A DNA stretch of 20,606 nucleotides from Plakobranchus ocellatus (taxonomy: Eukaryota; Mollusca; Gastropoda; Plakobranchidae), in NCBI GenBank assembly GCA_019648995.1, contig BLXT01006697.1:248609-269214 (forward strand), given 5' to 3'. Shown piece by piece: positions 18,735 to 20,606 of the stretch. The stretch's first letter is position 1; each line of letters opens with the position of its first letter. A program made the translations under genes and the position numbers. The notes beneath the pieces were generated by a model, which saw only the letters and a program-made list of their open reading frames with translations, did no database searches and was not told the DNA's origin.

Positions 18735-19343
18735 TCTGTTGTCTACATAGTAATTTTGTAGTGACCTGCAGAAACCGGTCGCTTGTCAATTAATCTAAAA
18801 TTGTGCTAGAGCCCAAAATTCATTGTAAAGTCATACCAAGTCAATTTTGAGTTATTGATAGAAATAGATTCTTCAACCATTCTAGATTACTTTTTTAAAA
18901 ACTTTTATGTGAAAAATGACTTATAGAATTCTAAAATAATTATTTTTCACAGTTAGGTAGAGCAAAAAAAGAGTGGCTGATTTCTTTGGATTTTTTTTTT
19001 CCAAATTTTTTTTTTCTTGGATACCTCATACTTACCTCATCATGTTGCAAACCCTTGTTTATGTCTTTTTCTCAATTCTTCATTCATGAAGCGTGTACAT
19101 GGATATAGAAGGAATTGTACAAGGTTAAAAGCAGGTTACATATGATTAGTAGTTATTCACGTCTGTTTGCCTATCGTCATTGTTTGAGGTCAATTTTGTA
19201 TACTTTCAGCAAAGCATAAGATCAAAAGTTTGAAATACCCATCAAGTTTAACATATATATTTGAATTTATATTTACAAGAAACATTAGCTTTTTGCTAAA
19301 TTTGAGATATTTTAAATAAAAACAACTTCTCCTGCTGGTCACC
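18735..19343 (+). other. AT-rich intronic stretch
   Basis: Only T- and A-homopolymers are seen (around 18990-19015). No gene or element is recognised. Confidence 0.4.
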
Positions 19344-19499
19344 ATGAAGATTGTGTACAGAGCTAGATCTAAAGAAATAGCCAAGCATTTGAATGATTTG
19401 GAAGCTCTAGGCCTATTTAATTTGTCTTCTGACGACATTTTAAAAGATATAATAGAATATTACCTCTTGAAAAGACCTGTGCAGTCTTCTGACTTATGA
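19344..19499 (+). CDS. unassigned 51-codon ORF
   Basis: ATG at 19344 in a strong context (GGTCACCATGA) opens a frame of 51 codons to TGA at 19497-19499. The product has balanced, coding-like composition with a predicted helical, acidic C-terminal half (RARSKEIAKHLNDLEALG; SSDDILKDIIEYYLLKRP). In-frame upstream, TAA at 19317-19319 closes the frame, so it is not obviously an internal exon continuing from the left. It lies in what should be a phosphatase intron. It may be a retroposed fragment of another gene, a relic of a mobile element or an independent small gene. I do not recognise the family. Confidence 0.3.
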   Translation: MKIVYRARSKEIAKHLNDLEALGLFNLSSDDILKDIIEYYLLKRPVQSSDL

Positions 19500-20606
19500 A
19501 AAGGCAGTAATTTAAAGGTGGAAGAAGAGATAAGTGAAAGAACATGTTGAGCCCGCCTCCATCCTACCATTGAACCAAGTCTAGTGTTAGAAGGTACAAT
19601 ATGCAGAATTTTAGATAATCTAGATCATGTTTGGATAAATATAAAAAGAACACAAGATTTATGTAAGGTTACAGCATTCAAAATTTTATGGAAACGCTCT
19701 TTTAGATCTAGATCTAGATTCAAATTGTTTTGTTTAGTTTATGTCTCATCTAGATCTAGACCTGGAATCTAAAAACCGCCTCTATACATGATGAAAAAGA
19801 ATGGAAAATGACATGTATAAACTTAAAAAGCGATTTTCACATTTTCTACTTTATCACATTTTGTCCCTTCAAAGTAGCATAACTCAGCCTCTAGATAAGA
19901 TATCAACAAACTTTAAACTGCCTATTATTCAGTAACATCTTAGCAAACAGAGACTACCAATGTCTCAGTATTTTTGGCCACGCACATGTGAAGGGTTTTT
20001 GCAGGCCATCACACAATTTTGTTGACAATATGCATGCATTTTTTAAATTAGAGTACATATCCCAAAAACCTGTTTGGTTTAGTTTTTATAATGATCATAG
20101 GATATATTGTGGTTTTCCCCCTTTCATTTAGATTGAATAGGTTTATATTTCATCTTGAACAGCTATGAATCTCAGTGTTTGTTAAATTAGCTAAAATGGA
20201 TGAGACCTGCTGCTAATCGAAGATAAGTTTCTTTTAAAATTATGGTGATAGGTCATAGGAAAAGACTTGATTGAAAGGGATTTGTCATGAGCATTAGAGC
20301 AGAGAATAAGGGGCAAAATGATCTTCCAGTCCTGCTATAGGTAATACCACAAAGCATCACTCAGATCAGAGGTAGGTGGAAGCAGCAGAATGAAGTGGCC
20401 TTGACAATGAAAAAAACTTACATAATCTGCTGTTAAACAATGGGATTGGCCTGTGTTGCTGGGCAGCATATTGATATGGGATCATTTTCCTTTCCAACCA
20501 CAATTCACAGCCTTCTTTTATAAAAAATACTTTTGATAATGTGACTCTGCAGATGGCTTTTTGCATTCACCTCAATACATTTCTGTAAACACCTAATTTT
20601 CTTTTT
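19500..20606 (+). other. AT-rich stretch to the right edge
   Basis: It contains TAGATCTAGATCTAGAT (19703-19719) and TCTAGATCTAGA nearby (19749-19760). The stretch at about 20200-20480 is less AT-rich, but no frame there is convincing. No third phosphatase exon was found. Confidence 0.4.
19703..19760. repeat. AGATCTAGATCTA motif cluster
   Basis: Alternating TAGATC units at 19703-19719 and 19749-19760. The same motif occurs at 6012-6025 and 7521-7534, with shorter forms near 430, 17325-17360, 18290 and 18345. It is a dispersed low-complexity motif, self-complementary because AGATCT is a palindrome. Confidence 0.7.

Noticed and set aside
20200-20480. Less AT-rich stretch as a coding exon
   Set aside because: All frames are broken by stops at short intervals and no motif of a known family is visible.
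17964-20606. Third exon of the phosphatase, including the HCxxGxxR catalytic loop
   Set aside because: I looked for the conserved sequence after the second exon and for an HC..G..R signature and saw none; it must lie to the right of the window.

Overview
This looks like animal nuclear DNA, most likely from a mollusc and probably a gastropod. It is AT-rich with long introns and intergenic stretches. It carries decayed LTR and non-LTR retrotransposons of kinds common in molluscs. Short AGATCTAGATCTA-type motifs are scattered through it, which I associate with gastropod genomes; that placement is inference. I saw no bacterial operon structure, CRISPR array, rRNA or clear tRNA.

Layout. Bases 1-110 may hold a coding exon on the minus strand that runs off the left edge. 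Bases 640-1200 are locally rich in CpG, with start-codon contexts facing both ways, and look promoter-like. Bases 1961 to about 6470 hold a decayed Ty3/gypsy-type LTR retrotransposon on the minus strand: gag with two zinc knuckles, an aspartic protease, reverse transcriptase, RNase H and integrase. It has stops and two frameshifts, a tRNA-Leu-type primer binding site at 6123-6136, and an LTR edge beginning at 6137. Between 6598 and 6855 lies an unassigned coding-like segment. Between 8383 and 9394 lie three short fragments of non-LTR reverse transcriptase, two on the minus strand and one on the plus strand. Bases 9626 to about 10000 hold an unassigned coding-like stretch on the minus strand.

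The one host gene I can name is a DUSP22/DUSP15-like dual-specificity phosphatase on the plus strand. Its first coding exon (MGNGMNK, the N-myristoylation start of that family) ends at 12865 with a GT donor. Its second coding exon is 17847-17963, flanked by AG and GTAAGT. Both junctions fall between codons, as in vertebrate DUSP22. The catalytic exon is not visible, so the gene continues to the right. The roughly 5-kb intron between the exons holds a 36-base A-run, a group of TATCCGTA-headed partly palindromic repeats, and a 2.4-kb broken LINE in sense orientation (about 14160-16573).

Nothing here makes a convincing new multi-gene system. The items most worth checking are the repeated palindromic units at 13834-14157, the unassigned 51-codon ORF at 19344-19499, the open reading frame upstream of the phosphatase start, the inverted LINE fragments near 9.17 kb, and the unassigned coding-like stretches.
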